From Myrica gale (taxonomy: Eukaryota; Streptophyta; Magnoliopsida; Fagales; Myricaceae): a stretch of 64,000 nt of DNA. Made by a program: the position numbers and the translations under genes. The DNA lies in NCBI GenBank assembly GCA_963930655.1, contig OZ005611.1:3045501-3109500 (forward strand). Direction: 5' to 3'. Under the pieces are notes generated by a model, which saw only the letters and a list, made by a program, of their open reading frames with translations, had not been told where the DNA came from and did no database searches. Shown piece after piece: positions 22,252 through 34,200 of this stretch. Position 1 is the stretch's first letter; each line of letters opens with the position of its first letter.

Positions 22252-23443
22252 TTTTAAGACAAATCCGATCCAACTAAAAAGACATACTTATTAAGAGAAG
22301 TAAAGTTTATGGATAGTCTTTTTCCAATCATTCCTACCTTCACTATTAAAGTTTCTTCAAGTAAAGTCTTTTCTAATCTCCATATTAAAATCATTATTTG
22401 TCATTTTGTTTTTGTTGTGATCACATGACCACAAAATACTTAATATATGAAAAAACAGTAGAGAAAATTTTCAGGAGATATTAACTTTACAACCCTCTTT
22501 TTATTAATTGTTATTTAAAATTTGTATTAACTCCTATAAGATATGAGAAGGTTGGGATGGAAATCCTTTACCATAAAGGTTATAGTAGGTAACGGATGGA
22601 ATCATAATAAAAACTTGACTTAAGAAGATGAATTATAATAAATTATAATTTATAATTAGGATCTTCAAGAATATAATGGTAGTTGGAGGGAGATCACTGT
22701 TCCCATTACAGAGATCTGAGTTCTTTCTTAAGGACTAAGGAGTGCGAGTTTAGCGCCACTAAAGTTAGTGCACAAGGGTTGGTAGGGTGGGGGGGTTGCA
22801 TGTGTGAACGCCATACCACTCAATCTTGAATCTTCGTAGATTGCTTTTTCTAGTTCACGACTTCACAAATGGACGGGGGTCATGGGGCCTACTTGCTTCT
22901 ATATGATTCCTAATGCCATTAATTGTATGCTACTAAACACGCCAAAAAAAAAAGTTAAAACACAATTAATTCCTTGTAAACTTCACCAATCTAGTTTTGT
23001 TTCGGGCACTTTACATGCCTTGATGACTTCAATTTTCCTTATCTTTTTTGTTCCCTACTCATATTTCTTCTGTTTTTGTCCTCACAATTTGTACTCGTAC
23101 AGGCGTTGCCGCTATCTACCCTGACCCTCAGGAAATTAAGATAATCTAGCATTTCAGCCATGACTAAGTGTCGTAAGGATTTGCCTGGACATCTTTCTAT
23201 ATCCCAAAAGGATGAGGCTTTTTGTTAACTTCTATATCACTAAACCCCTACTTGGTCTTCTGGTTTGTCCTCAGACCTCAGTAATCAAGTTTTCCTAGAA
23301 AATTATTCGTATTTTCTATCAACCTAAACAAAGGAAAACGACTTAAGCAATCATCTTAAACAGATGGTTAACCCACCACCAAAAACTACAAATAATTAAT
23401 CAACCGTTTATGATTTTTATCAAATTACAAAAAAGACACTAAC
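21711..23443. other. Region between the two DUF569 copies
   Basis: I looked on the minus strand for a second DUF569 exon (the LPPNN or PLNGKL blocks) and did not find one. AT-rich, with a microsatellite at 22209-22251. Confidence 0.5.
22209..22251. repeat. (ATT)n microsatellite
   Basis: About 14 uninterrupted ATT units. Confidence 0.95.
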
Positions 23444-24034
23444 CTGTTTTGAAGATAATCGTCGCGGTGAAGTTGCAGAGATAACTGACACGCAAGACGC
23501 CGGCCCCGAATTGAAAGCTTCATCAGACAAAGCAGAAATGCTCGACCGAGTCGATATAAAATCCACAGCTGACTCCGACTCCAGGGCATCCACGGCCACC
23601 ACATCCCACAGAATCCAATTCTTCGTGGCCGAGGTGTGCGGGTCGTCGTGCGTGATCGAGTTCCTCCACGGCGGGGTTCCTCCATTCGCGCGCAGATGCT
23701 TACCGCACCAGGTCCTCAGCTTCACCTGGAACCCGTCCCGTATTGGCTCCCACTCGTACTTCCAGTAGTAGTCTTTATCGGGCACGCTCTGAATCACCTT
23801 GTACCCGGTCCACCCCAGGAGAAACACCTCGTCCGTGGCGGTGAGATACCTGCCGTCGCAGCTTCTCAAGCGTATCGCGTGGCTTTTCCCTTCGAGGAAC
23901 TCCACGAACCATACGGCCCTGCATGATGAGGAGTTGCGGCTCTGGCGTACCTTCTCGTGATCTTCGTCGGCGAATAGGTATTTGTCCAGGTGGCTGCGAA
24001 GTTTCACGGCCTTGGCTTTGTTGAAGACCTCCAT
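23444..24034 (-). CDS. DUF569 protein, copy 2; only the first exon recognised
   Basis: ATG 24034 opens MEVFNKAKAVKLRSHLDKYL. The exon runs to 23444, where CAG|GTTAGT is a good donor in phase 0, the same position and phase as in copy 1. The N-terminal DUF569 domain is intact (IRLRSCDGRYLTATDEVFLL, KVIQSVPDKDYY, HLRANGGTPPWRNSITHD). A Ser-rich tail follows, as in copy 1. No second exon is visible before copy 1. Reading through the donor adds VSVFFVI and a stop at 23420. The gene may encode a shortened single-domain protein, may splice to a distant exon such as 20472-20181, or may be a decaying duplicate. Confidence 0.75.
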
Positions 24035-25918
24035 GATCAGATTCTACTAACCCTCGCACTCTCTTTCGGAAGTTTTTAGAGGGAGCCAAACTTAAAAACA
24101 GAACGATAGGTCGTCGACGACTTCCGGATGGTTCACGACCGAAGCTTCGAGGTTGCGCATCGCGCAGAGAATTTAGAGAGGGACGGCCGACTGAGGGAGA
24201 GGGGGATTTTGGACGCGCTGAGAGAGCGAGGGTGGGGAAGGACGTGGTGAGAACTCGGGGGAGTGAGTGGTCCGCGTGGACGCAGCATGGGCATATTGGG
24301 GTATTTACGGGGTTTTCGGCTTCTCCATCTAGAAGCTGGGGGATTTGACTCATTGATCCACAAGCGGTCGTGACAGGTTCAAAAGTCTTATCGTTTAGTT
24401 TGTTCGTACGAAACTTCGTTTTCTTTCCTCCGGGATAATTTCGACGAAGCTATTTCTGTCCGGTCAAAATAAGAATACGGGATTTTCTTTTGACTCGGTT
24501 AGAAACTGGATCTGAATGCAATATTTATGTAAGGAATCGCAGAGAACGTTATTAGAAAATTTTCTGAGAATGTCTCCAGTTTGAAATTTCAAAAACGTGT
24601 AAAGAAGAATAAGAATTATAACTAGACTAGACTAGACTAGCATCCTGAACATAATCGGTTGCCTCTAAATTCTAATCATAGAAGAAGGAATAAAACAACA
24701 AAGCATAGTCCAATATTATTGTTAAACAGATTTCAACAAAGCTCGCCACACTGCGCTTCTTCCCAGATTTGCCAAATACCTCATTCACCCCCTCGACACC
24801 TCTTCCTAGACCTTCTTTTAGATTCTTCTTAAGAAGGTAGATGGTAGAAATCAGCGTCTGGAATGACTGGCTTTGTGCTTAAATATCGCATGGGGGATAC
24901 TTTTCTTTTCTCTTGACTGGCCAGCGTTAACTAAGCAGATAGGTCGTAATTTTTTTGCACTCCCCAGGCACGAGTATCTGTACCATCGTCTAATTAAATG
25001 AATGATTATGTAGTTTTGGAAGTCTCGGCAGATCCCGAGTACTGCTGTACGTACTGGGGCTAAACCTTTCAAAGAGAAGAGTACAAATTGTGGAGACTTG
25101 TATTCTTCGTCAGTTAAAACCATTGTGATAATTAACAGTTAAAAACTTGGCTATACGAGTGAAGCAACAGAGATGCTTAACCTTTCACATCACTGCATTT
25201 TTCTTTCCATTGTCACTTGGAGGAAGACATCCAATTGGAAGGAACGGGAAGAGCGACGAACATCCTCGCCATATGGTTAGTTTATTTCATTTGAGTGATA
25301 GAGGAAAAGGGAGCAAATCGCAGATCAAGAAAAACAGTTCGGTATTTGTTCAAAATGGGTCGGTATTTGCTTAAAACAGATGGACTTGGGTCGGTTTATT
25401 TAAATGATGTAGCAAGAAAGGAACCGTTGGATTTCTCATTATTAATCCTGACCGTTGCTCATGATGGCTCAGCATACTACAACTCAGGACAATAACCGAA
25501 CCCGACCCGACCCGTTTGCCGTATGCAGGCTAAACTGAGTATTATGAGGTTGTTCGGTTATGAGTTTTGTGAGGATTTTTTGTGTTTTGAAAATTTTTAG
25601 GTGATGTTAACTTTATTGGTATGCGTGTTGTAGTTATTTTTATGTGATGTTACAAATGATATTTGGTTGTAGGATTTTTTGTTAAACGAACATCCCCATT
25701 GTGCCTTGGCGGGTTTGACCCATGAGAGGCCATTGTTTGGCCCCGAGGCTTGGGAAGATATCCCTTCCGTGCCCATCGCAAGGCCGAAAATGACAAAGTA
25801 ACCTAAGGGTATCTAGACAGTTGGTGGCAGTCCCTTCAAATGCCAAAGCATGGAAAGCTGTCAAGAAATCACAAATCAGGGCTACTGCCCAAAACAGACA
25901 ACCTGATTTCGGGACGGG
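24035..25918. other. Upstream region of DUF569 copy 2
   Basis: 24035-24360 is relatively GC-rich and is probably the leader and promoter. The rest shows no recognisable gene. Confidence 0.45.
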
Positions 25919-25926
25919 CATTGATT

Positions 25927-27149
25927 CACAGGCGGAGGGAGGGGGGCGAACCGGGGCCATTGCCCCGGTTGGCTCCCCCCAAATTTTTTTTTTACATGTC
26001 ATATTTTTTATTTTTTTATTTTTTATTAGGTCTGCCCCCTTTGGCCAACTAAAAATTACACTTGCCCCCCTTGTCTGCCTAGATGAATCAGTCCGCCCCC
26101 TTAATTAAGGCCCAAGTAGCCTAGTACCTCAAAATCAAATTAAAAGAATAAGCAAAGAAAATTTATTTGTGTCAAAACTTGAAATCCTATCTTAACTTGT
26201 TGACGTTGTCGTGAATTTTGCGACGAATATTTCCTATACTCGTTGTGTGTTGTAATCTTTGAAATATATGTTTTCGCTATTCTAGTGCTGCTTTTCTTTT
26301 TGTTCTTTTTACCTTTTATGTTGGACTTGTGAATTTGGATATCACAAATGCTGATAAATGGGGTGGTGTGCTCTTGTTGGATAAGTGATATATAATTCAA
26401 TTATTCAAGTGTGTTACGTGTCTATCTTTACCTACTAGAGAATCATTGGTTATATCATTTTATTGTCACTATCATCATCTAATTTTACATGTGTGAATTC
26501 TCCACATTTTATGAAAATCCAAAGTTGAGGTAAGACTCATTTTCATCTTTTTTTTGTTTGTTTAGGTCTGATTTTTCATAGCTCATGAGATTAACTTGTT
26601 TTTAATTGTCTTTCTCTAAAAGTGGAACTTCTTTTCCATTGTAATTTGTGACGTTTGGATCAAGTTATAGATATATTTCTTCAAAATTTTAGCCATTAAT
26701 TTAGTCAGGTAATGAGCATTTTGAACTATGTTATGTTTTCTTTTTACAGATCCCAACAAATTCAGCAGGACTTTTTGAGCATAGGACACATCTTTTCTGG
26801 CAACAAAAGTAAGTAATTCATTTATGGAAGTAAAGAGTTATATTGCTGAAAATACTTTGTTTCATTTATGTGTTTTGTTTTACAAAGAATATATATATAA
26901 ATACTTTGTTTGTGTGATTATTTGGTGCTCTATTGGTATCTTGAACAACAAGAATTTAATCTTTAATGTCACATCTCAATACTAGCAAATAGTACGGTAC
27001 GTGTATTTCAATTTTTTTTAGTATTTTTAGTCCTTAATTTTTTATATTTATAGTGTTAAGACATTTTTTTGCCTTACGTAGTAATTTTTTTTTGTCATTT
27101 TTCCTTATGAGTTTGCCCCCCATTGATTGGGTTTCTGGCTCTGCCACTG
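25927..27149. mobile_element. Non-autonomous hAT-like element 1
   Basis: The ends CACAGGCGGAG and CTCTGCCACTG are inverted with three mismatches, flanked by the 8-bp duplication CATTGATT (25919-25926 and 27150-27157; the match extends to GCATTGATTC). Near the left end lies GGGGCCATTGCCCCGGTTGGC. The inside is AT-rich without an intact transposase. It resembles the hAT element at 45292 in end sequence. Confidence 0.72.
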
Positions 27150-27158
27150 CATTGATTC

Positions 27159-28792
27159 CTTATCAAGGTTATGCACGTGTGCTAGTGGACACTGCACCCA
27201 CCTACGTGCCTTCAAGGAAGATATGCAGAGGGTTATCTTCTATATGTATTTGCAGTGCTGTGTCAGGTCAAGCATTCTACAAAATTATCAAATGGGGGAA
27301 TTTTCTCCGGGGTTGCATGGCTCTCTGCTTTTATATTTGACCCGTACGCACAAGTTATAAAAGGAGAAGATGAAATCAAAGCGCTGGCGTTCGATCAATA
27401 AACTAAGGTGCTATTTGTTTACTAAAATTTTAGATTTTAACGTAATAAAATAATTATAATATAATATTTTTTATTATAAAAAAATTCATTCAAATCATCA
27501 TTCTCTTCAATTTTTTTACCAATTTCAATATCTCAAAATTTAATCTCTCCAAAATTTTAACACTTAAATACAACCCGGCATAAGTATACTATAAAGTGGA
27601 CAGGTGATGTAATTTATGTCTGACATGCCATGTAGACATATAAATAAAGTGGCTTGAGTTTTTGTTGAAGAAAATTGACCGAAGCTGAGGGAAAGGTATC
27701 TTTGTGAAATGTAGAAAATATAAAGTATTAAATTTGAAGTTTGAAATTGAATCAATCAAATGTAAAAAAGGTATAAACTTAGGAACTAAAATACTAAATT
27801 TCCTTAAATTAAATGAAGGAGGGTAGCTTACTCATCGGCTTATTTAGGAACACTCAAAGGTGAGTGTACTCGGATACCTACAAACTTAAAAAGAATTAAA
27901 AAACAATTCAACAAAAACATTAAATGATTTAATTTTGGATCCCGTACGTGCAATAACTCCCATTGTATTTCTATGCTCTCGAAAGATCATTTTGCTATTG
28001 GGTCGTGAATCAGAGGGAACTGCGGCAACAATCGTTTGTGTTTGGGATAGTCATGGACGGGCCAAACTGATGGGCTATATATGTTTTGGTCCTTAACAAT
28101 AGGCCCTCGCAGTGGAGCTGGGCCCTGCATCAAAGTGGGGAAGGCCCTGACCCGGAAATAGAAAGGAACAGAACAGTCGGCCGGACTCGGCGACCCGCGG
28201 CTTATACGGTTGTGATTGATAGGGGGCATCAAATCAAAAATAATGCGCGGGCCATGTTTCATGGTTACTATTGAAACTGTTTATAGTCAGATATCTGGGC
28301 GCGGGCTCGTTCAGGCGTTGCCCATGGGGCCCGGATCATGACCAAAATTATAGTACTTTGTTCTGTAGGTGGACGAGGTGCTCAAGAAAAATCATAAAAA
28401 TATCTTCCGGCAGCAAAGAGCCTCTGTGCCCTACACAAACATAGCTAGTCTTCTGTCAGGGTCAGATTAACACGACCTTTGTTACTTATTTATCGGAAGC
28501 TACCCCAGGGCCCCACTTCTCTCAGCTCGCCCGATGCGTTTTTGTCTTCTCCCACCTTCACTCCACGACTCCCACGTGATAACCAGCAGTCAGCTCCCTT
28601 CCCTCCTAACGAGACAAACCCCTCTCTCTCTCGCACACCCACCCACTCTGCAACTCTAAGAGGGCAAGATGCCAAGAACCTCAAGCTCTCGCAAATCCCC
28701 GTCCTTGGCCAGATTCAGATCTCCCGCAGCCCAGTCCACAGTGTCCATCCGTTGATGACTCCTACAACACGGCCACATATTAATCCTCTTCC
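27159..28792. other. Upstream region of the LRK10L gene
   Basis: Contains a degenerate MITE at about 27409-27575 (ends TAAGGTGCTATTTGTTTAC and ...TTAAATACAACCC). The last 350 bp are C-rich with CTCTCTCTC tracts typical of a plant 5' leader. No gene otherwise. Confidence 0.45.
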
Positions 28793-30721
28793 ATGCCGTC
28801 ACCACTACCTCATTCCACCGCATTCGCCGTCTGCTTTCTGATTTTGTACCCACATTTTACAACTTCTGCGGCGGCTCAGAGATGCTCTTCGGAAACAGAG
28901 ACCTCCAAATCCCCGTGTCCTCCGTTTACTTCCTCGCCCTCGTTCCCCTTCTCATCCTCACCAGGCTGTGGCCATCCTTCCTTCCAAATAAAATGCTCAA
29001 CTCCCCACTCTGTCATTTCGATCAACGACCTCTCGTTCTCACTCGTCCACTACGAACCCAACTCCTCCACTCTCATCCTTTCCCCCAATCCCTCCAGCGC
29101 AACCACAGGAACCAAATCTGCAGCTCTCGGGAACTGCTCCTCCGCTCACTCCGTCTCAATACCTAATCGCTCTATCAATCTCTCAGGCTCTCCATTCCGT
29201 GTCTCCGACAGTTCCTGTTCTCGTCTTTCTCTCCTCCAGTCCTGTTCCCCTCCGACTCTTCCAAACTGCAGCCATTGTCCGTGGGAATGCAAGCTCATCA
29301 AGAACCCACTTCAGCTTTTCCATGGCTGTGGTGGCACGCACCGTCCCACCTCAGAACAGGGCTGCCAACGCGACGTTTTGGGTTTCCTCGACAATTTTCT
29401 CCTCAGTTTCGGGTTTCAAGTTGAATGGGACGAAGCTCAAGATACTTACTTTTCGAGCTGCAAAGATTGCAGGGCTAAGAACGGAGTCTGTGGCTTCAAT
29501 TCCTCTGATCCAGAGAAGCAATTCGTATGCTTTCAGTCCCGGAGCCGATATTCCCCGCCGTGGCTTCGTCAAGGAAGCCCAAAACGACTTGCTATCTTGT
29601 GCTCTATATTTGCACTGACATGTTTTCTCCTGGTTGCTACAGGGATTATCCGTTCTCGACGATTTAAACCGTCATCTATAGAGGAAGACCCAAACACTCT
29701 TTACCTTCACCGTCATCGCTCAGCTAGTCTCCTCCCGCCAGTCGTCACCTACGAAGAGCTCGAGACATCCACCAATGGATTTGACGCAAAGCGCAAAATC
29801 GGCGATGGTGGCTTTGGTTCTGTGTACCTGGGTCAGCTCTACGACGGCCGAATAGTTGCCGTCAAGTACCTCCACAAGCACCACCACCACGCAGCCGCTG
29901 GCCGAGCCTTCTCCACCAAGTCCTTCTGCAATGAAATTTTGATCCTCTCGTCCATCGATCACCCAAATCTTGTTAAGCTCCACGGCTACTGTAGCGACCC
30001 GAGAGGCTTACTTTTGATTTACGACTACGTCGCCAATGGTACTCTCGCAGACCACCTTCACGGCCCAAAGAGCTTGTACAGAAAAGAGTCTTTGACTTGG
30101 CAAGTCAGAATTGACATAGCCCTGCAAACAGCTATGGCTATGGAGTACCTGCACTTCTCAGTTGTGCCACCGATTGTGCACAGAGACATTACTTCGTCGA
30201 ATATTTTCGTGGAAAGAGATATGAGAATCAAAGTTGGCGACTTTGGGTTGTCTAGGCTGCTAGTTCTCCCCGAAACGTCGTCTTCGTCGTCCGGGTTTGT
30301 CTGGACAGGGCCTCAAGGTACACCCGGGTACTTGGATCCGGACTATCACCGGTCGTTCCGGTTGACAGAGAAGAGTGACGTGTACAGCTTTGGCGTGGTG
30401 TTGTTGGAGCTCATAACTGGGTCGAAGGCTGTGGACCAGAGCAGGGACAAGAGGGAGATAGCACTGGCTGATTTGGTGGTGTCCAAGATCCACATGGGGC
30501 TGCTCCTCCAGGTAGTCGACCCGGTTCTGGCGCTCGATGCGGAGGCCATGGAAGGCGTTCACGCGGCGGCCGAGCTCGCCTTCCGGTGCGTTGCAGCGGA
30601 TAAGGACGACCGGCCCGATGCCAAGGAGGTGGTGGAGGAGCTGAAAAGGATTAGAAGCCGTACACGTGGAGCCATCCGCACGCCCAACATGAATACAAGC
30701 GATGACGTTGCGAGCTGCTGA
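28793..30721 (+). CDS. LRK10L-type receptor-like protein kinase
   Basis: A single exon of 642 codons. The order is: signal peptide (residues 1-28, ending TTSAAAQ); Cys-rich galacturonan-binding/WAK-associated extracellular region (CGHPSFQIKC ... CKDCRAKNGVCGFN); transmembrane helix around residues 266-287 (LAILCSIFALTCFLLVATGI); kinase domain. Kinase motifs are IGDGGFGSVY (P-loop), VAVKYLH (ATP lysine), VHRDITSSN (catalytic loop), DFGLSRL, GTPGYLDPDY and SDVYSFGVVLLELITG. Thr stands where many kinases have Lys in the catalytic loop, but HRDIS/T is common in plant receptor kinases, so activity is expected. Presumably it sits in the plasma membrane and senses wall fragments or pathogens. It most resembles the LRK10L-1.5 group (At1g25390, from memory). 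It is convergent with the TTC38-like gene. Confidence 0.93.
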   Translation: MPSPLPHSTAFAVCFLILYPHFTTSAAAQRCSSETETSKSPCPPFTSSPSFPFSSSPGCGHPSFQIKCSTPHSVISINDLSFSLVHYEPNSSTLILSPNPSSATTGTKSAALGNCSSAHSVSIPNRSINLSGSPFRVSDSSCSRLSLLQSCSPPTLPNCSHCPWECKLIKNPLQLFHGCGGTHRPTSEQGCQRDVLGFLDNFLLSFGFQVEWDEAQDTYFSSCKDCRAKNGVCGFNSSDPEKQFVCFQSRSRYSPPWLRQGSPKRLAILCSIFALTCFLLVATGIIRSRRFKPSSIEEDPNTLYLHRHRSASLLPPVVTYEELETSTNGFDAKRKIGDGGFGSVYLGQLYDGRIVAVKYLHKHHHHAAAGRAFSTKSFCNEILILSSIDHPNLVKLHGYCSDPRGLLLIYDYVANGTLADHLHGPKSLYRKESLTWQVRIDIALQTAMAMEYLHFSVVPPIVHRDITSSNIFVERDMRIKVGDFGLSRLLVLPETSSSSSGFVWTGPQGTPGYLDPDYHRSFRLTEKSDVYSFGVVLLELITGSKAVDQSRDKREIALADLVVSKIHMGLLLQVVDPVLALDAEAMEGVHAAAELAFRCVAADKDDRPDAKEVVEELKRIRSRTRGAIRTPNMNTSDDVASC

Positions 30722-31256
30722 GTTTTTTTATTGGATGAGTAGGTTACACATATGTGAACAGATATGTTGGCTAAACTTTCTTCAACCCGACTACGTACTC
30801 TGTTTATCCATTGGCTTTACTTTTGCTTTTGCCTTTCGGATAAATTACAAACTCGTCTTGAAGAAAGCAATTGACATTGGCTTCCTTGTGTTCTTCCACT
30901 CACCACCAGTTCTCAACCGGTGCCATTGTATCAATGTAAATCTTAACTCGGTAATTATCCGATTTGAGTGGTTCAGGAGACTACATTAGTTAAAATGAGT
31001 GTAAATTTACCGAACGCTTGATAAAAAAAAAACCGACACTGCATAAGCTGCCTTAACCGCAATAGACCCCGCAGCTTGAAAAGAGACGGAAGGAAATGAA
31101 CCAAATTCAGAATGCTTACAAGGACGACGCTTTACTACCGAGGGAAATGGATTCTTGTTCAGAAAACATATCTAATCAATCTTATATAAAGGCATGAAGC
31201 CAGTGTGCCTGCCAAAGATTGATGTAAAAATTATCAGATCAGGCTGTGCCTTGTGA

Positions 31257-34200
31257 TCATCGTACCAGCCATTTGAAATATGCGATCTCCAAAGCCCTGG
31301 CTTTCTGTCCTGCAATTGCAGCTTCCTTTCTTCCAGTAAGGTTATAGCCTCTCTCCTGAAACAAATACCGACACCTGTTATAGCTCTTACAAAGTGCTAA
31401 GCCAAAAGCTCATTATCTAAGTCAGTGTTACTACCAGAAGGCGCCACAAGAAAGGGACTCCTTCCCGCTTGTTGATCCGCTTCTCGATTACATAAATCGC
31501 TACAGTTCAGAAGTCAAAGATTTCAAGTAGGAACCTCTGTGAAGTTCGATCAGAATGTCACATTGAATGTTTAGAAAAAAAAAAGAATGTCACATTGAAT
31601 GTCTTACCCTTCGCAGCTTGTCCAGTATTCAGCAACATACTGTACCAGACTTCGTTGAATACATCTAGTTGTTCCTCAGATGCTCCTATCATCTAGCAGA
31701 ATAAAATTCATAATCAAAACTTCCGAAATGTAAAAGACAAGGGATTTTGTAGCGCATATATCAGTACTAATATCTTACCTTGCAGTTATTGGCATCAAAA
31801 TCTGGACCAAGCAATTTCAATGCTTGTTTGTCATTTCCCTTCCCATACTCATACAGGGCTTCTGCAAGCTGAGAAGCAACAAATATGTAAAGGGACTACT
31901 AAACTTCCGAAAGATAAACCATTTTTACTTCGTTAATTCTGTTTTGGGGATGAAAAGCAAGTCCCAACTTGAAACTATTATAGGTTCAAACTACAGATCA
32001 TTAATATGAACTAAATATACGCCATTTTACTGATCATGATTTCCTGATCTGTCTCTCTGGTTATAGTGATAAGAGTGGAAGCGCTGATGTATATTTTTTT
32101 TCTTCTTCTTCTTCCCCCCCTCCCCTCCTCTCCTCTTTTTCCCTGAAAATTTTGTTCCTCGTATATGTTAAGGCACCTTCCGTCAGCTCCGGAAAAATTA
32201 AAGACTATCCTTCCATGGATACAGCTCGGAAGAGCTATTTGATGTGACCAGGACACTAGAAAAGTAGCTTACGAAAAGAAAAAAGAAAAGTACAGAAATA
32301 ATAGAACAAGATAGAGGAATTATATGGAAAAGGATGGAGCAATCAGGACAAACCAGCATTCCTTTCTGCATTAATTGTTGCTTCTTCTTGTTCATCAGAC
32401 AAAATCTACAAGACAAGCTTATCAATAAACTAATTGCTGATTTACTGAGAAGGTAAGAATCTGAAAAAGGAAGAAGAACCTTCTCACCTGGACTTCAAGC
32501 CCTTGAGTAACTCCTCTGCTTTAGATAGCTCCCCAGAACTCGCCAAGGCCCATAATGTCAAGGAATCAAGGTGCCATTCTATATACCAGTTTGCCTGAAC
32601 ATGTTGGCGCACACATCCAGACATTGCAGAATAAGTAAATTATACTCATCGTTTTATTAACCAAGTTCATACCTATTTTAAACGATAACTACCAAGAAAA
32701 CACAAAACATGCAACCCTAGGAAATTTACCTCTGATAAAATATGCTTCACGTTATGTTATATGAACCTAGCATATAGCATAGGTCTTGTAACCTTTAAAG
32801 TTAAATGTCAGTCCTTTCCCAAACCTATATCTTATCTATGCCAACAGATGCTACTTCCCATTTCATATTATTTCAGGACAACTTCGTAACGAGATGAACT
32901 GCAATGCAGGTATGGGGGGCCTGAACAACATGAACGAAACCTCAGTAACAGTCTCTTAAAGAGAAGAATTCTCTGCCACACTTTGCCGGCCATATTTAAA
33001 ATGAAGAATGTAGACACTATAAGTAACAAAAAAGCCGCACAAATGTCGATAAGTTATTTGCACTTCAACATCTACCCTTGGTTTTTTTTTTGGCACTTTA
33101 TATGCTGTTGCTCAACAAAGCTATCAGACACATGACATTAATGCTGCTTGAATTTTCAGTTTATGTTCCGGAGCTATTTTGAAAGCCAAATGTTACTGCC
33201 AGCCAACTACAATCCAATTTTTTCGTTTCAGATTTCATTTGGGGTTAACAGGCTTTTGCAATCTGAAGTTAACACCATGTTACAAAAGCATGGAATGCCT
33301 TCGAGAATGTCATTGCATCTTTTTCTAATAGATCACTATTAGCAAGTGCAAATACATAGATAAACATGTATCAAAGAGCCAATTGCCTAATATAATCTCT
33401 AATACTATCTAATGCCAGCAACTTCAATTCTAATGAAACTGGTCCATAGTCGATTACATAATTAAATGTAAAAACTTCTATTGAATGGGTGATGTACTGT
33501 AGCTCACTTTATCTGTAAGGCAACCGGCTAAGATCCTGAGACGCTCCTCAATAGCATCAATTTCACCTCGTACATACATTCGCAATAACAAACCGACAGA
33601 GTTTAAATACACCTAGATGCTGAAGAAGTTAGGACTGAGGACCATAGCATCAGAAAATAAAATTAAAATAAAAGAACGAAAAAAATGACGTTACACGAAA
33701 CTATATATACCTCTGGACACACAGCATCACCTTTTTCCAATTCCTTCCAGATACAATGATCATATACTTCTAAGACTCTTTGAATTGGAGAATTGCCTTC
33801 CAAGTAACAAAGAGCTACATGCCACCAATTATGGGTCAGCCTGGAGAGGAAAGTCTTTTAAGACCTCCAAGATAGCAAGAAAGAGATTGTATTCATGACA
33901 ATATAGAAGACTTAATATGCATACATGAATGAAGAACAAGAATTCCAAGAAGATGAGCATCCTTCCATGAATTCTACTGCTTCTTTAAAGCGGCACTGAT
34001 GCTGTAGAACATGGCAAAACTGCAGAAAAACTCAATATTAAAGGCAATCCACCAGGGACTGGAAACAAAACAATATCTCTAAATAAATGAAGATACGAGT
34101 ACCAATTCTGAATCCTACGTTGGCAGGATCCAGTCCTAGAACTACATTTGTATGCATATCTGTCTGTTCCTAATTCATCATTAGTGTAATTGCCGAATCT

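Noticed and set aside
30175..30200. Catalytic loop VHRDITSSN lacking the usual Lys as evidence of a dead kinase
   Set aside because: HRDIS/T is common in active plant receptor kinases, and the P-loop, ATP lysine and DFG are intact.
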